Below, piece after piece: positions 20,960 to 31,566 of a stretch of DNA of 64,000 bases. The position numbers and the translations under genes are program-made. This DNA is from Porites lutea (taxonomy: Eukaryota; Cnidaria; Anthozoa; Scleractinia; Poritidae). The notes beneath the pieces were generated by a model. The model did not search any database. It was given only the letters and a program-made list of their open reading frames with translations, and was not told the DNA's origin. The DNA lies in NCBI RefSeq assembly GCF_958299795.1, contig NC_133201.1, positions 21,571,298 to 21,635,297 on the forward strand, given 5' to 3'. The first letter of the stretch is position 1. Each line of letters starts with the position of its first letter.

Positions 20960-21295
20960 TATAGAGGATATTACACGGTGGCGAGAAGATATGAATTTTA
21001 TGTTCTCGTGACAAGAACAATATCTCACGAGTGAGCGAAGCGAACGAGTGAGATATTGTTCTTGCCACGAGAACATAAAATTCATATCTTCGAGTCAACG
21101 TGTAATGTTCTTTTTATTATATGGAGAAACCAATTCAACAAAAGCAAAAGGCGGGAATCGTGACGTCATTGAACGATACGACACTCACAAAGGTGACATA
21201 CGGAAATTACGCCACTCGGGTCCCGGATGAAGTGGCGTATGGAATCTACGAGTGGTTTAGTTCCCAGTAAAACACTCTCCTCCATATAATAAAAG
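20960..21295. mobile_element. Foldback MITE with 60-bp palindrome
   Basis: Left arm 20969-21029 ('attttatgttctcgtgac', 'aacaatatctcac') and right arm 21050-21110 form a near-perfect hairpin with loop 'gtgagcgaagcgaacgag'. Outer ends 'tatatatagagg' and 'cctccatataata' also pair, so the element extends to about 21290. There is no coding capacity. Confidence 0.7.
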
Positions 21296-22476
21296 GGCAT
21301 ATAAAAGTGACATTTTTAGAGTTAAGAAAAGGGAATTCAGGGCCTTAGTGGAATGGACGCAGTTTGTCAATGAACACCTAATATAATTGGAACAACAGGA
21401 GACACAGCTATTTTGTATAAATAAATATAATTCCCTATTCGAAGTTTATAAATATTATTGACATTCAGAATTCCCACCATTTTAAATAAAAGATCAGAGT
21501 AAGTGTCGAAAGCACTCCCTGTCATGACCCCCTCTAGCTACTTCCAGTGAGCAAATCACTGACGATACACATGGGAAATATCCTTGCATGCTAACCAAAT
21601 TTGAAAACGTAGCAGGAATGTTCTCAGTAAGTATACCCCGTAGTTGTGTATTGTGTACTCTAGCTGAGTATTGGTAGTATATATAGCTACTGTTTATAGG
21701 TATTGAATATTATTCCTGTATATAGCTGAGTATAGCGTAGCGTAGCTGGATACAGTGTAGTATAGCTGATGAGTGCAGCTAGTGTATTTTGGTTGAGTAT
21801 AGTGTGCAGTAGACTTCGTTTCACACTTTTCCACCTCCATTATGTGTATGTCTGTATGTTATATCTGTTCGTTACATCAGTTGTAGTTCCCCATGCATGA
21901 CTTTCCTACCGGGATTAGTGTCCTTGATGCTGACCAAAAGGATCGCAGTTACTGTGAACGAGATTGGAAGTTTGATATTGTGTGCTACTTTTCTGAACTT
22001 TGGTAGAATGTATTCCTTACCCACTGCGGTCCAACCGTAGGAGAAAAAAAAAGGGAGAGCAGGTCCGACTAGAGAGTTTTATGCTCGCTAATAATCACTG
22101 GCATCGAGTCAGAAAAACAGTAAACTGGAGACAATATGAAAATTAAACAGCTGGACGGAGTAATGAACTTCCGCGAAAAGGTTCTTCCAGTCATTAGAAT
22201 CATTCCTCTCCTTGTTACATTAAACGTGTTCACCTAACACTCATTGGCGCTTATATATATTAAGGTGACGTCACATACAGTTTACGTCCCAGATAAAAAC
22301 AAATCAACCAACCGCGCATGCCTGGGACCTTACATCCGAAAAATTGATTCTGCTATGTAAAGAATACCGTGTCCCTTCGCACTACATAGAATAGAGTAAC
22401 AAATTAGCAGTCAAATTAAAATTATCACTTGATATATTTTTTGTTGATTAATTAAAGCAAGAAAAGGAATAGTAGA
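21296..22476. other. No gene; degenerate short repeats
   Basis: I see nothing coding. At about 21655-21830 a degenerate array of 'agctgagtat' and 'gtatagct'-like units forms an old minisatellite. The rest is AT-rich spacer leading to the minus-strand tRNA-Leu. Confidence 0.5.
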
Positions 22477-22558
22477 TGGCAGCGGTGGGATTCGAACCCA
22501 CGCCTCCGAAGAGACTGGTGCCTTAAACCAGCGCCTTAGACCACTCGGCCACGCTACC
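22477..22558 (-). tRNA. tRNA-Leu (anticodon AAG)
   Basis: A minus-strand copy, 82 nt, identical in sequence to the gene at 9179 (loop TTAAGGC). Its flanks do not match the other units, so it is a solitary copy. A T4 run follows in 'ctattccttttcttgc'. Confidence 0.94.
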
Positions 22559-23222
22559 AATCCGTCAATTAGCTATCGAGAAATGAGTTCAAAAACGAGT
22601 CGCAGCCGAGATTTTTAAGACCGACTTCGAGGTGTCTACATGTCGGATGAAACACTGAATTGAGTTTTGGATATAGCTTCTCAAATGAACAATAATCCTT
22701 AAAGGAATGCAAAGAGAAAGTTCGCAAAAGTTTATGGTATTTAGTGTCCGTTAACAAAACCACCGTCGCGGTTGTGATTTTCTTTCCTTTTTCTTTATGA
22801 ATCTTTAATGAGTTTGAGAATACACCTTCTTCATTGCTTGCCAATCATCGGCGGAATGATGGGCAACAAAACTAGACGAATGGAAATGAAAGAATAGAAC
22901 ATCACTGACACATGTTTTATCGATGTAAAGACTAAAGCAGACATTTTTACGAGTAAAATTTGCTTTAAGGCAACTTGAACAAGTTTATCCTGAACGAGCC
23001 TTAGTGTTGGACAATGGAAACTTATATTTGTACTGATGCTTTTAGTTTGCGACTCAGTCAGATGGACGGAATTTTAGAAAGACCCTTTGAGAGGCTATTA
23101 TCCGTTTCTGTTAAGTGAAAAGTAAGATTTGATAAGATATTCAGTTATAGACAGTGCGCAGATAATTAGGACATTGTCTACAATACAGGGTTGGCGATAT
23201 ATAGGAGTATCAAACTCTGGAC
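22559..23222. other. No gene recognised
   Basis: Spacer without a supported gene. A 91-codon minus-strand frame at 22569-22844 has no domain, and no splice or family evidence supports it. Confidence 0.4.
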
Positions 23223-23597
23223 CCCGGGGGGGGAGGGGACTCCGCATATGAAAGGGGTGGGGATGCTCGTCGGAAATTTTGAATTAAACCCCTAAGGGAG
23301 ACCGATCTGGGCGTGGCCCAAGCTTTTTTTGACTCCTAAAAGAGACCATGTTAAAACACAGACACTTGGATTATATGAATGGAGTAAATAAAACGAATTT
23401 AAAATATACATATCAAATATATATTTTTATATATATTTTTTCGCGTGCCACCCTAAACGAGACCTTCACGGCTAAATATGATGGCGTTTTGCCCAGAACA
23501 CCCTAAGTGAGACCAAAATCCGAAATTTATACCCCTAGGCACAACGACGAGCATCCCCACCCCTTTCATATGCGGAGTCCCCCCCCCCCTCCCCGGG
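23223..23597. mobile_element. MITE with 8-bp TSD and CCCGGGG ends
   Basis: It is flanked by the perfect direct repeat CTCTGGAC (23215-23222 and 23598-23605). The long inverted ends include 'actccgcatatgaaaggggt' and its complement near 23560. Inner tandem motifs 'gagacc' are spaced every few dozen bases. The 8-bp TSD fits hAT. There is no ORF of its own. Confidence 0.8.
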
Positions 23598-23694
23598 CTC
23601 TGGACACAGGAAAATGTCCGTTGTCTCTATTAAAGCAGGTTAACGTTATAGAAAAAAAAGAGCTTCTGGTCGAGACAAAGGAAGGTGCTTGTTG

Positions 23695-24184
23695 CAGGGG
23701 CACCCAACAACAGTTTTCTGTAAAATTTCTGTTCGGAGAAGCAAAAATTGCCCAGGTTTTTCTATTGAGCTTGAGGAAGGCTAAAAATTTTTTGTTGACC
23801 GTTCCCGTTTCACGTACAATTTTCGAAGCTTATCTAATAAATTTCCTACGATTTTCTGAAGTTCAATGTTTCACATTTCACTCCTTAGGTAAGCTGATTT
23901 TTCGCAGAAAAAGGAAATCTAAAATTTCGGATTCGAAAATGCAATGGTAAGAGGAATCAGAAAAAATCTGTCTTTCGTAAAACTTTAAATTGCATCTATA
24001 AAATTTTTCGGAAAAATAATACTGAAGCCCTGAAAATTTCGACTCAAGTTGCCCTAGGATGACCGAACAGATATAAATTTCATAACGCCGCTTAGAAAGC
24101 ATTTCTACGGACCTAAAAGTACTCTGGGTAGCCCAAAAAGTGTTTTGAATGCATTTAGGATGAAAACGCCGTTGGGTGCCCCTG
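23695..24184. mobile_element. CAGGGGCACCCAAC-ended MITE
   Basis: The left end CAGGGGCACCCAACAACAGT and the right end, inverted, CAGGGGCACCCAACGGCGTT share about 24 bp. TTGTT flanks both sides, offset by one base on the left. The 142- and 147-codon frames crossing it are chance frames in the element. Confidence 0.7.
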
Positions 24185-24365
24185 TTGTTATACGAGTGCC
24201 CGTAGAGCGCCGGCCAAAATGTTCCGGTGAAGCAAAAATTTATGCCACCTACGTTGCAAATCTCATTTTTAGCCATTTCCATGCTGATTGGCGGAAAACC
24301 GGTCAAAACAGGAGAGGCTGGTAAAAAATGAGCTTTTTCCTTACCAAAATTCCTACTCGTGAGCC

Positions 24366-24439
24366 ATCCCGTTAGCTCAGTCGGTAGAGCATCGGACTTT
24401 TAATCTGAGGGTCATGGGGTTTAAGTTCCATATGGGGAG
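24366..24439 (+). pseudogene. tRNA-Lys pseudogene
   Basis: The D arm and anticodon loop (TTT) are recognisable, but the acceptor reads ATCCCGT against ATGGGGA, the anticodon stem has a TCGGA/TCTGA mismatch and the T arm is altered (GGGGTTTAAGTTCC). It is an old, decayed copy at the edge of the cluster. Confidence 0.75.
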
Positions 24440-24925
24440 AAATTTTGTTGATTTTCCAGATAATTGTTGAAAGTATTGCCTTTGGATAAGTAACCTGGGG
24501 TTTCCCTCTGCTAACCTAACATTTTGAAAGTTGCTGTAAATTTTTGCAGCAAAAATAAGTTTGACTGATCTTTACTATTATAATTCTTTATTTTAAAGCA
24601 TGATAGTAGACTTTATCATGACTCGGGTTAACGAGTATATAATTATTTAATATAGCTATTTTATAAGAAACATGAGGGAGATGGAGGCAAGCAGTGTCCG
24701 TATTCTGAGGCGAGGTCTCTGTAAAGCAGCGTCGGAGACTATAACACGTTACAACGATAATTTATTGACAACCGTGATATCCTGCAGATAAACAAGTTTA
24801 TCTATTTGTTTGGATGAAACAAATGCAAATGTCAGTAAATCGGAGACACAAAACGGCAACTTAATGAACGATTTGGAGAACACCTCCGATCCATTTTAAA
24901 CAACCTGTTTAACGCTGCAGCGACC
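24440..24925. other. No gene recognised
   Basis: AT-rich spacer between the tRNA cluster and the repeats behind the GPCR gene. I see no supported feature. Confidence 0.4.
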
Positions 24926-25560
24926 CCACGCCCGTCTCACTAGATTTCAGTCAACCTGGACATGCAATGTACACCTGGTCTTTCTAGTGCGAACGATCCT
25001 TATGTCCTTGCTTCTCACTATCATGATGGGTATTCGTTACCTCTGTTAATGTACCCTCGGGTTAGCTGAAACTTTCCGCGGTTTTATTAACACCTGGTCT
25101 TTCTTGTGTGAACGAAACGTCGTCTTGTTTCGCCACATCCTGGTGTGGATTAGTTATGTAGTTATCTCTGTTAGTGTACCTGGGCCTGGTTCCTGAAAGG
25201 CCGATTATCGCTAATCTAGGATTAAATTTTGTCCCACTTTTGGTATTTCGTTGCCTTTGGATTGCTTAGAGTAACATTTTATGTTATCATTACTGTATCT
25301 CAGAATAAATTCTCGATATCATATTGTAAGCTTGAGTCACATAGAGAAGAAAACCTTGCTTAAATTTTGACTTAATCTTGGGTTTAATTAAACCATCTTT
25401 CGAGGAACCGGGCCCATCTCTGCCTGCGGTTCAGGTGAAACTTTCGGTTTTATTGAAACCTGAGCCTTCTAGTGTGAACGAATCGTCGTCTTTTTTCTCC
25501 AGATCCTGGTAGGGATTAGTTATGTACTTATTTCTGTACGTGTGGCTGATCTCTGCCCTC
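24926..25560. repeat. Degenerate tandem repeat running into the GPCR 3' end
   Basis: Three diverged units of about 150 bp share 'cctggtctttctagtg..aacga', 'gtcgtctt', 'atcctggt..ggattagttatgta' and a 'gaaactttc' block (about 24975, 25090, 25450). One unit is split by the MITE at 25182-25415. The last unit overlaps the C-terminal codons and stop of the GPCR. Confidence 0.55.
25182..25415. mobile_element. GGGCCTGGTTCCT-ended MITE
   Basis: The left end GGGCCTGGTTCCTGAAAGGC pairs with the right end, inverted, GGGCCCGGTTCCTCGAAAGA; the match continues with 'attaaattttg'-like sequence. It interrupts one unit of the tandem repeat. Ends of GGGCC type suggest a PIF/Harbinger MITE; the TSD is not clear. 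Confidence 0.65.
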
Positions 25561-26569
25561 GGTTTCGATGAAAAACAGTACTGTGCGTTTCAAACTCTTC
25601 AGTTCTTGCTTCCTCTCCTCCATTCGTGATACCGATCCTACGCATTCGTCTGCAGAACAGAATTTTAGGGAATTCATTCCTGAAAATGGGGTTCATCCCC
25701 GCGTAAATAAATGGATTGATCGTGTTCGACAAATAAAGAAGAATCATGCACAACAGTTCTACGTTTCTCGGCATAGTCGCTACGAGGTGGAAACGACGCA
25801 AAACCACGATTATCCAAAATGGGATCCAACATATCATGAACGCAAACACGACGGCGAAGAGAGATTTACTCAGTTTTATTTCTCGCGCACTGATGCTAGT
25901 GTTATTCTGACGTGCCTGGTTTGCCACTAATCCGTCTGCCTTGTGCTGTCGAATCGTTTTTGCGACCTTTATGTAACTGAAGATTGTAGTCATTAACGGC
26001 GTCAGAAAGAAGAGAGTAAGGACTATTCCATAGTGAATCATTTTTCCACTCTCACTGAGATGTGCAATGGAGCACTGTGCATAACCGGGAACGAACTCGA
26101 ATGCTTGAAGCCCAGCCAGACGTGGCACCACAGTGTAACAAGCCACTAACGTCCACACAACCCCGAGTAAAGCGCACGACTTTCGGGTAGAGAACATTTT
26201 TCTGTAAAGCCCGTCCGACTTGCACATTCTCACATAACGGTTAGCTGCAGTTAGTCCCATAGTTACGGGTGAAACATAGATGACAAATAAACTGAAAAAT
26301 GCATGAAGTTGGCAAATTTCCTCACTGAAAATCCATTTGCTGGTAATCAGCACGCCAATAGCATAAGGCATAACAAAGATGGCTGAAAGCAAGTCACTCA
26401 CAGCCAAAGCGATAATATAAATGTTTGTTGTTGTGCGTAGTCGTCTGTTTCTATACACTGAGATGCAAACAAAGGTGTTACCTGTAAAGGATAAAACGTT
26501 TAAGATTACGACCGATATGACTTCCACAACTGTTAAAAACAGACCGCGGGAGTTCAGACTGTCCGTCAT
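25520..26569 (-). CDS. Class A GPCR, melatonin-receptor-like orphan
   Basis: A single-exon 349-aa seven-helix receptor of the plasma membrane. The start is the ATG at 26567-26569 (context GACCATGA); the frame stays open 19 codons upstream, but only from a TTG. Numbering from that ATG: TM1 about 10-36 with GN at 30-31 (N1.50), TM2 with LAVSDLL (D59), TM3 with Cys86, TM3 end NRY at 110-112 instead of DRY, second-loop Cys166 for the disulfide, TM6 CWIPF at 247-251, TM7 NPFIY at 285-289, then a basic and Ser/Thr-rich tail of about 50 residues. NRY and overall pattern resemble melatonin receptors and the large cnidarian set of melatonin-like orphans. The ligand is unknown, and melatonin itself should not be assumed. 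The N-terminus is very short with no signal peptide or NxS/T site. The last codons overlap a degenerate tandem repeat. Confidence 0.88.
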   Translation of the reverse strand: MTDSLNSRGLFLTVVEVISVVILNVLSFTGNTFVCISVYRNRRLRTTTNIYIIALAVSDLLSAIFVMPYAIGVLITSKWIFSEEICQLHAFFSLFVIYVSPVTMGLTAANRYVRMCKSDGLYRKMFSTRKSCALLGVVWTLVACYTVVPRLAGLQAFEFVPGYAQCSIAHLSESGKMIHYGIVLTLFFLTPLMTTIFSYIKVAKTIRQHKADGLVANQARQNNTSISAREIKLSKSLFAVVFAFMICWIPFWIIVVLRRFHLVATMPRNVELLCMILLYLSNTINPFIYAGMNPIFRNEFPKILFCRRMRRIGITNGGEEARTEEFETHSTVFHRNRGQRSATRTEIST

Positions 26570-26629
26570 GGTCCTTCGGGTAGGAATAATTTCAGTGTAA
26601 AATCCTTTTTCCTCGTTCGCTCCCAAATA

Positions 26630-28337
26630 AACTTATTTCCCCTTTTGCTTCTCCTGTTTTATTCAGTTGACCAATATTGAAATCATTAATGTTTATAGTA
26701 GCACCCCTTAATCAATTATACCAGCGAATGAACATGTATTAGATATTTTACTATGTTGGCAATATCCTCAACAGTGACAAATTGAAGCCCAAAATTACGG
26801 TGAAGTTAAATTACTGCTATTATCAGGTTTTATGTTTATATTCCGGCTATCAATTCGTCTTGTGTTTACTGATTAACAACTTGAACCAATCTTTCATGTT
26901 ATATCACGTATTTCCTTGTGCCTCAAGCCATGTCCGTGACATTTTTTCATATTTTCATTTTGTTACTGAGACACTGACGAGATTCTTGGGGCCAACCTAA
27001 ATTTAAACCACGGCTTTTAACAATAGATGGCTTCAGTTGGCTTGATAAAGGTTTCTTGTTTTATTTAAGTTCATTAGTTTAATTTTTAGGGCACATGCAT
27101 ACATAATTAAGTATTGTCTAAAAAAGGAACTAACCGCAGAGAGCTTTAATGTAGCTGTGTGTTTATTACATATCCAGGAAACAGGAAAAGGGACGGCATA
27201 TCTTTTTATAGGTACTTTATCATAAGAATAATTTAGCACGGAAGGGAATTTAAATAGTATTCTTTTTCTCAGACTGTTAAATTTCGGGAGGCCTGTCTTG
27301 AAAGTTAGAAAGTAGTTTAGTACGAATTAATATTTTGCCTATTTTTAGACCTTTGATAGCCACCTGGAAAATGCGAATTTACTATATATCGTCATCGTTA
27401 ATGATTTACATTGTTTGTTTCCTGAAGACACAGAATTCCTTGTCCCCGCAATTTCTATTTCAAAATTTTCGTTAGTTATAAAGGTGTTTTTCAGTCCAAT
27501 TTTCATCGGCGTAATATAACCATTTTTGGGAAACGTTTTCTGAAGATAAATAATCATCAGGTCAAGAGAACGGTACGACGAAAAAGTCTAAGTATCAACC
27601 GGATTTTGCTAAAATCGGTTGCACCATTGAAATAAGTAGTTTACGGAAACTATAATTTTATAATAAAAATTGGTGTTTGGTTCCCATTTTTGATGATCGT
27701 TTGAAATTTTTGAAGAAGTGTTTGGAGCCTACTGTTAGCTAAAAAAAATCACATCTTCTTACGCTCTCCGTATGAAATTCTATTTGGATTGCAAAAGATG
27801 CCTTTTTACATTCAACTCTGGCCTTGCGTATAGCCCGAAACTATAAAACAACGGCTAAACCCACGGCAAAAATTGTAAACGTCTGACCGAAAAAAACTCC
27901 CACAATTAAATACTCTAGTTATCACAGACTTATTGGTGATGACATTTTTCGGGCCCGGTTTAATTTGTAGGTGCCGGTGCGAATGTAAGTAAAAGTGTTA
28001 GGATTAGGATAAGGATCCAAGCTACAGGACTTTTAGTCACACCTACACAACTCCAAATTAAGCCATCTGTAAATTGGTGACTCTCAAATAATTTCTTAAT
28101 TGCAAGTGACAACTACTGACAAGTACCAAGTGATGATCAGTCAGTAAGTGTTGATTGCTCGCAGAATTACCATTGCTACTGTCGCTAGAGCTGATTTGTG
28201 AGAAGAGGCAGGGTGATGGGCTCCTGGCAGGACTTATTTTTTCCTTCGACAAACAGGTTAAACGACAAGAACTTGTAGTGAACAAAAATAGGACGAGTTG
28301 TGGTTTTTAGGGGAACAATTTTGAAAAACGTAATTTT
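26630..28337. other. Intergenic, no gene recognised
   Basis: AT-rich sequence upstream of the GPCR. It should contain the receptor's promoter, but I cannot point to a TATA box or other site with confidence. No repeats or ORFs worth listing. Confidence 0.4.
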
Positions 28338-28527
28338 CCATCCTTGGAGACCCGGGGTGGATTGGACACAACAGATTTTTTTGTGCCCAATCAGAGACAA
28401 GCATTCAAATGAGTCGTGAAACTGGTTTGTTAACAGTAGCATCCCAGGGGTGATCTCGCCCGTTCTTGAAAACTTTAGCCGCCGCTTTTCCGCACCTGGC
28501 TGACCTCCACTGGGTCTCCGAGGATGG
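28338..28527. mobile_element. Short MITE with CCATCCTYGGAGACCC ends
   Basis: 'ccatccttggagacccgggg' at 28338 is inverted as 'gggtctccgaggatgg' at about 28512-28527. The inner part is about 150 bp with no ORF. The 118-codon minus-strand frame here is a shadow. Confidence 0.5.
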
Positions 28528-28739
28528 GGTTTTTCGTCCATAAAAAATCTTTTTAATTGTTTTTATCTCTGGTAATTCTGCTTTGACTAGACGACTTACT
28601 AGTACAAACAAGTGAATATTTCACCAAAAAACTCGTTGCTTGGTTTGGTAACACGTTAGAGAGAAACTAGTTTCAGAGGTGACTGTTGTAGTCGTGACCG
28701 TCTGAGTTTGATCTCGCTCACGTCAGAAAAAAAACCATC

Positions 28740-29011
28740 TTGAAGTGAAGCTATACAACGGGAGAGAAGTTGAAATTGAAAAAGATGAAAGCTCACGAAT
28801 AGTAGGTGCAAAGCGAAATCACCAGCTAACTACTAACAGGCATGCAGCTTCTGTACCCAGGCTCCTGGGGTTCTTGGTCCGATTCGACAGTTGGTGGACT
28901 GGGGCTTTCCCGGTAGGAGGGACAACCTGAAAAATCCACCATTTTCACATCTCCGATTACACACATTGTTTGCTCTCCAAAGTTTTGCAGAATCTTCCAT
29001 TTTAATGCCGA
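28740..29011. other. No gene recognised
   Basis: A short open plus-strand frame (28745-28930) has no domain and no splice context; I do not support it as a gene. Confidence 0.3.
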
Positions 29012-29200
29012 CACCAGAAAGTTATCCGGTATAATGTGAACACGTATCGTGTGATATGTGACTCTCCGCTTTAGAGATCGGCACCGGCGCTTCGCTCCGT
29101 TACAGAAATCGCGCAAAAATCACCGTTCTTATGTCTGAACAGAAGCCCTATCCGGTATAGTTTTCGTGCCAACGCAAAAGTTATCCGGAAGAGAGTGAAC
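29012..29200. repeat. Dispersed repeat, copy 1
   Basis: It contains 'gttatccggtataatgtgaa', 'tatgtgactctccgcttta', 'ccctatccggtatagttttc' and 'aacgcaaaagttatccgga'. A diverged copy lies at 38801-38960 within an intron of the RhoGEF gene. 'ttatccgg' at both ends of each suggests a small mobile element. Confidence 0.5.
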
Positions 29201-29563
29201 ATAGCCTTATTTTGATCGGCAACTTATGTACTGTGGTCCAAAGAGAAATTGAAGACAGTACTTATGGACAATTTTTTTTGGAAGGGTAAACGAGGTGTAT
29301 TATCATAGGAGATGTGCAAATGGCGAATGCCTATGCTTCATAACTATCAAGAACAACCAATAAAAGAAAAATTAAACGTCCTTTTACTTCCGACCCACTG
29401 CCGCAATGAATTTGGAGAATTTCATTACTAATCAATACTAATCATAGAGATCCATACCACTAAACATTCAGTATTAGACGCTATGGTAAGTACAGTATAT
29501 ACATAACCTTCACTATATACATTATCCATCGCCTTGATAACTGTACATCATTATACACTTACA

Positions 29564-29900
29564 TTAGAGAGCTTCAGATGCTAAGACGAGGACGACTACG
29601 AGAACGGGATTTTCTCAATACTAACTACTGCACATGCGCAAACCAACGTCATTTTGGCGGGAAAATGTGATAGCCGTCGTCATTCTACTACGAGTTTTAG
29701 AGAGAATGTTGTAGTGGCGAAACAAGTTATCAAATGTAAAGAATTTTATCATTTAAAGATCAGGAGAGGACTTTACCTCCTTAATAAATAAGGAAATAAG
29801 CGAACTAACCTTTGTGGTGAAAAAAAAAAGTACTATGATGCTTTACGGGGTGTCTATTTTTAGAGAAGTCGTCCTCGTCTTCGAATCTAAAGCTCTCTAA
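29564..29900. mobile_element. TTAGAGAGC-ended MITE
   Basis: The left end TTAGAGAGCTTCAGATGCTA pairs with the right end, inverted, TTAGAGAGCTTTAGATTCGA, and both continue AGACGAGGACGACT. TTA/TAA at the tips fits a PIF/Harbinger target. 337 bp, non-coding. Confidence 0.75.
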
Positions 29901-30162
29901 TATGATACCAAAAGAACAACATTTTTGTAAAGCTTCTGGGCAAACAAGGTCTAATACGGTTACCTTGTAAGTTAACTTATCAGTGTGACGATTCGAAATA
30001 ATGGAAGATTTCTTGCATATATTACTAATAAAATTTTGAAATATGATTAAAGATACGAAGCTGTGAGCATTGCAATATAAACGGTGAAATCCAATCTCAT
30101 TATTTTATTTGGCGTAAAATAATTGAACTTTCCTACGAGGAAAAGGGTGAGCAATTCCCAAA

Positions 30163-30405
30163 TTGTCGCACAAAATTGAATTAAAATTGAATATTCCAGA
30201 GAGTATGATTCAACTATAAAATCGCTATATTGAAGGGTTAGCTTCACCACTCTACTCCTAAATTCTTCTAAACTACGTTGCACGTTGTCGCACAAAATTG
30301 AATTAAAATAAAATATTCCAGAGAGTATGATTCAATTTCAAAATCGCTCTGTGGACAGGTTGGCTTTACCAGTCTACTCCTAAATTCTTCTAAACTACGT
30401 CGCAT
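30163..30405. repeat. Tandem duplication, 2 x about 122 bp
   Basis: Two adjacent units start 'ttgtcgcacaaaattgaatt' (30163 and 30285) and share 'ccagagagtatgattcaa', 'ctactcctaaattcttctaa' and 'actacgt'. They differ at about 15 positions. They lie 200 bp downstream of the RhoGEF stop codon and may be in its 3' UTR. Confidence 0.8.
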
Positions 30406-30617
30406 TTATTTAAAAAAAATTAAAGTTAAAAAATTATTCGCCACCGCCACTGTGAATTGTAAAAAATTATTCATATCAAAATATACCTTACTTTCCCGGT
30501 ATCGGCGCAGAAAAATTGCGAGTATTTACAAGAATGTAAAATAAAAATACAAAGGCATTCGAATTTGCTTTTAAAAAATAATTTCAACAGGGTTCTAAAA
30601 TTTTCACGAATAATCAA

Positions 30618-31566
30618 TCATAATCTCAGTGTTCCACCAATCAAATGCTTTGAAGCTGCTAACAATCTATACCGCTGGCGTAGATTGCGGGCACGTACGT
30701 GCTCGTTAAGAATTTCCTCAGTGTGATTGGCGGGAAACCAGCCTTGTGTTCCATCGCATAACCTCTCACCATGATACCAACCTGAAAAGAAATAGAATAT
30801 TAAATAAATAAACTTTGAGCTTTTGTAACAAGTCGCCACTAAAGAAACGAGAGAGAGACTGGGCCGTGTTAACTTTCGCAAAGACTTTTGGGATTGTAAC
30901 AGGAGACAGGGTAAAAAATTAGCCAATATGGACTTTAATATCCAACGACGTGACCGCATCGAGAACGTAGAAAAAAAAAAAAGGTTTAATAAGTCAAAAA
31001 ACAACTTTGCACGTGCATCACACTTCTTCGTACATTTCTGTGCCTTTTTTGCACGAGTGCCTTATTTCGCGTTTTATAGAGAACGTAAACTAGCAACGAC
31101 GAAATTTTATTTCCCTTTCTGGACTATATGGTCTCTTGGAATTCAACTTCAGGGGGGTCACCTACATTTGACAAAGTAAGTTGGTTGGAATAATGGAAAA
31201 TAGATTAGATTGAGGACCCACTATGTTTCGACCTTTTCAATGATTCGAACCCATTTGGCTTCCCCAGAAGGTTCGAAAAATGGGATAAACTTGCAATAGG
31301 CCAAGTTACAGTTGTATGCAAAACAAACTAGCCTGAAAGTAGAAGCGAGGCTGGCGGATACTTTCTGTTGATAGAAACCTATCTGGTGGGGGGGAAGAGA
31401 GCCTTCTCGCAGGCTAATTTGCATTGTGTATGTGTGAAAGGCTGTGTATACGTTTACTTACCATCCGGGAGTTTTTTCAGCACATTAATGACGTCACCCT
31501 CGTAAAGTGATAGTTCATCTGGCTGTTGGGCCGTGTAGTTATGAAGCGCGTTTACTTGAGGGCAAT
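30618..31566 (-). CDS. RhoGEF exons 23-24: SH3 domain and C-terminus
   Basis: Exon 23 gives ALHNYTAQQPDELSLYEGD (ALYDY-type start) and exon 24 gives GWYHGERLCDGTQGWFPANH, the W and the GWFP motif of SH3. A basic tail of about 38 residues ends KHLIGGTLRL before the TGA at 30618-30620. The split of SH3 over two exons falls in the n-Src/distal region. Confidence 0.88.

Noticed and set aside
23507-24306. Two overlapping ORFs of 147 and 142 codons on opposite strands
   Set aside because: They run through two MITEs and have no domain or splice support; the frame is by-product of inverted repeats.
2355-24439. CRISPR array or bacterial-type repeat cluster
   Set aside because: The repeated units are tRNA genes with spacers hundreds of bases long, in an animal genome.
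25568-25930. 120-codon plus-strand ORF
   Set aside because: It is the antisense shadow of the GPCR coding region.
26570-26626. Longer GPCR N-terminus of 19 extra residues
   Set aside because: The extension opens with TTG, while the ATG at 26567-26569 has a good context; a 10-residue N-terminus is acceptable for this receptor type.
28185-28541. 118-codon minus-strand ORF beginning MDEKPHPRRPSGG
   Set aside because: Its start lies in the inverted ends of the 28338-28527 MITE and nothing else supports it.
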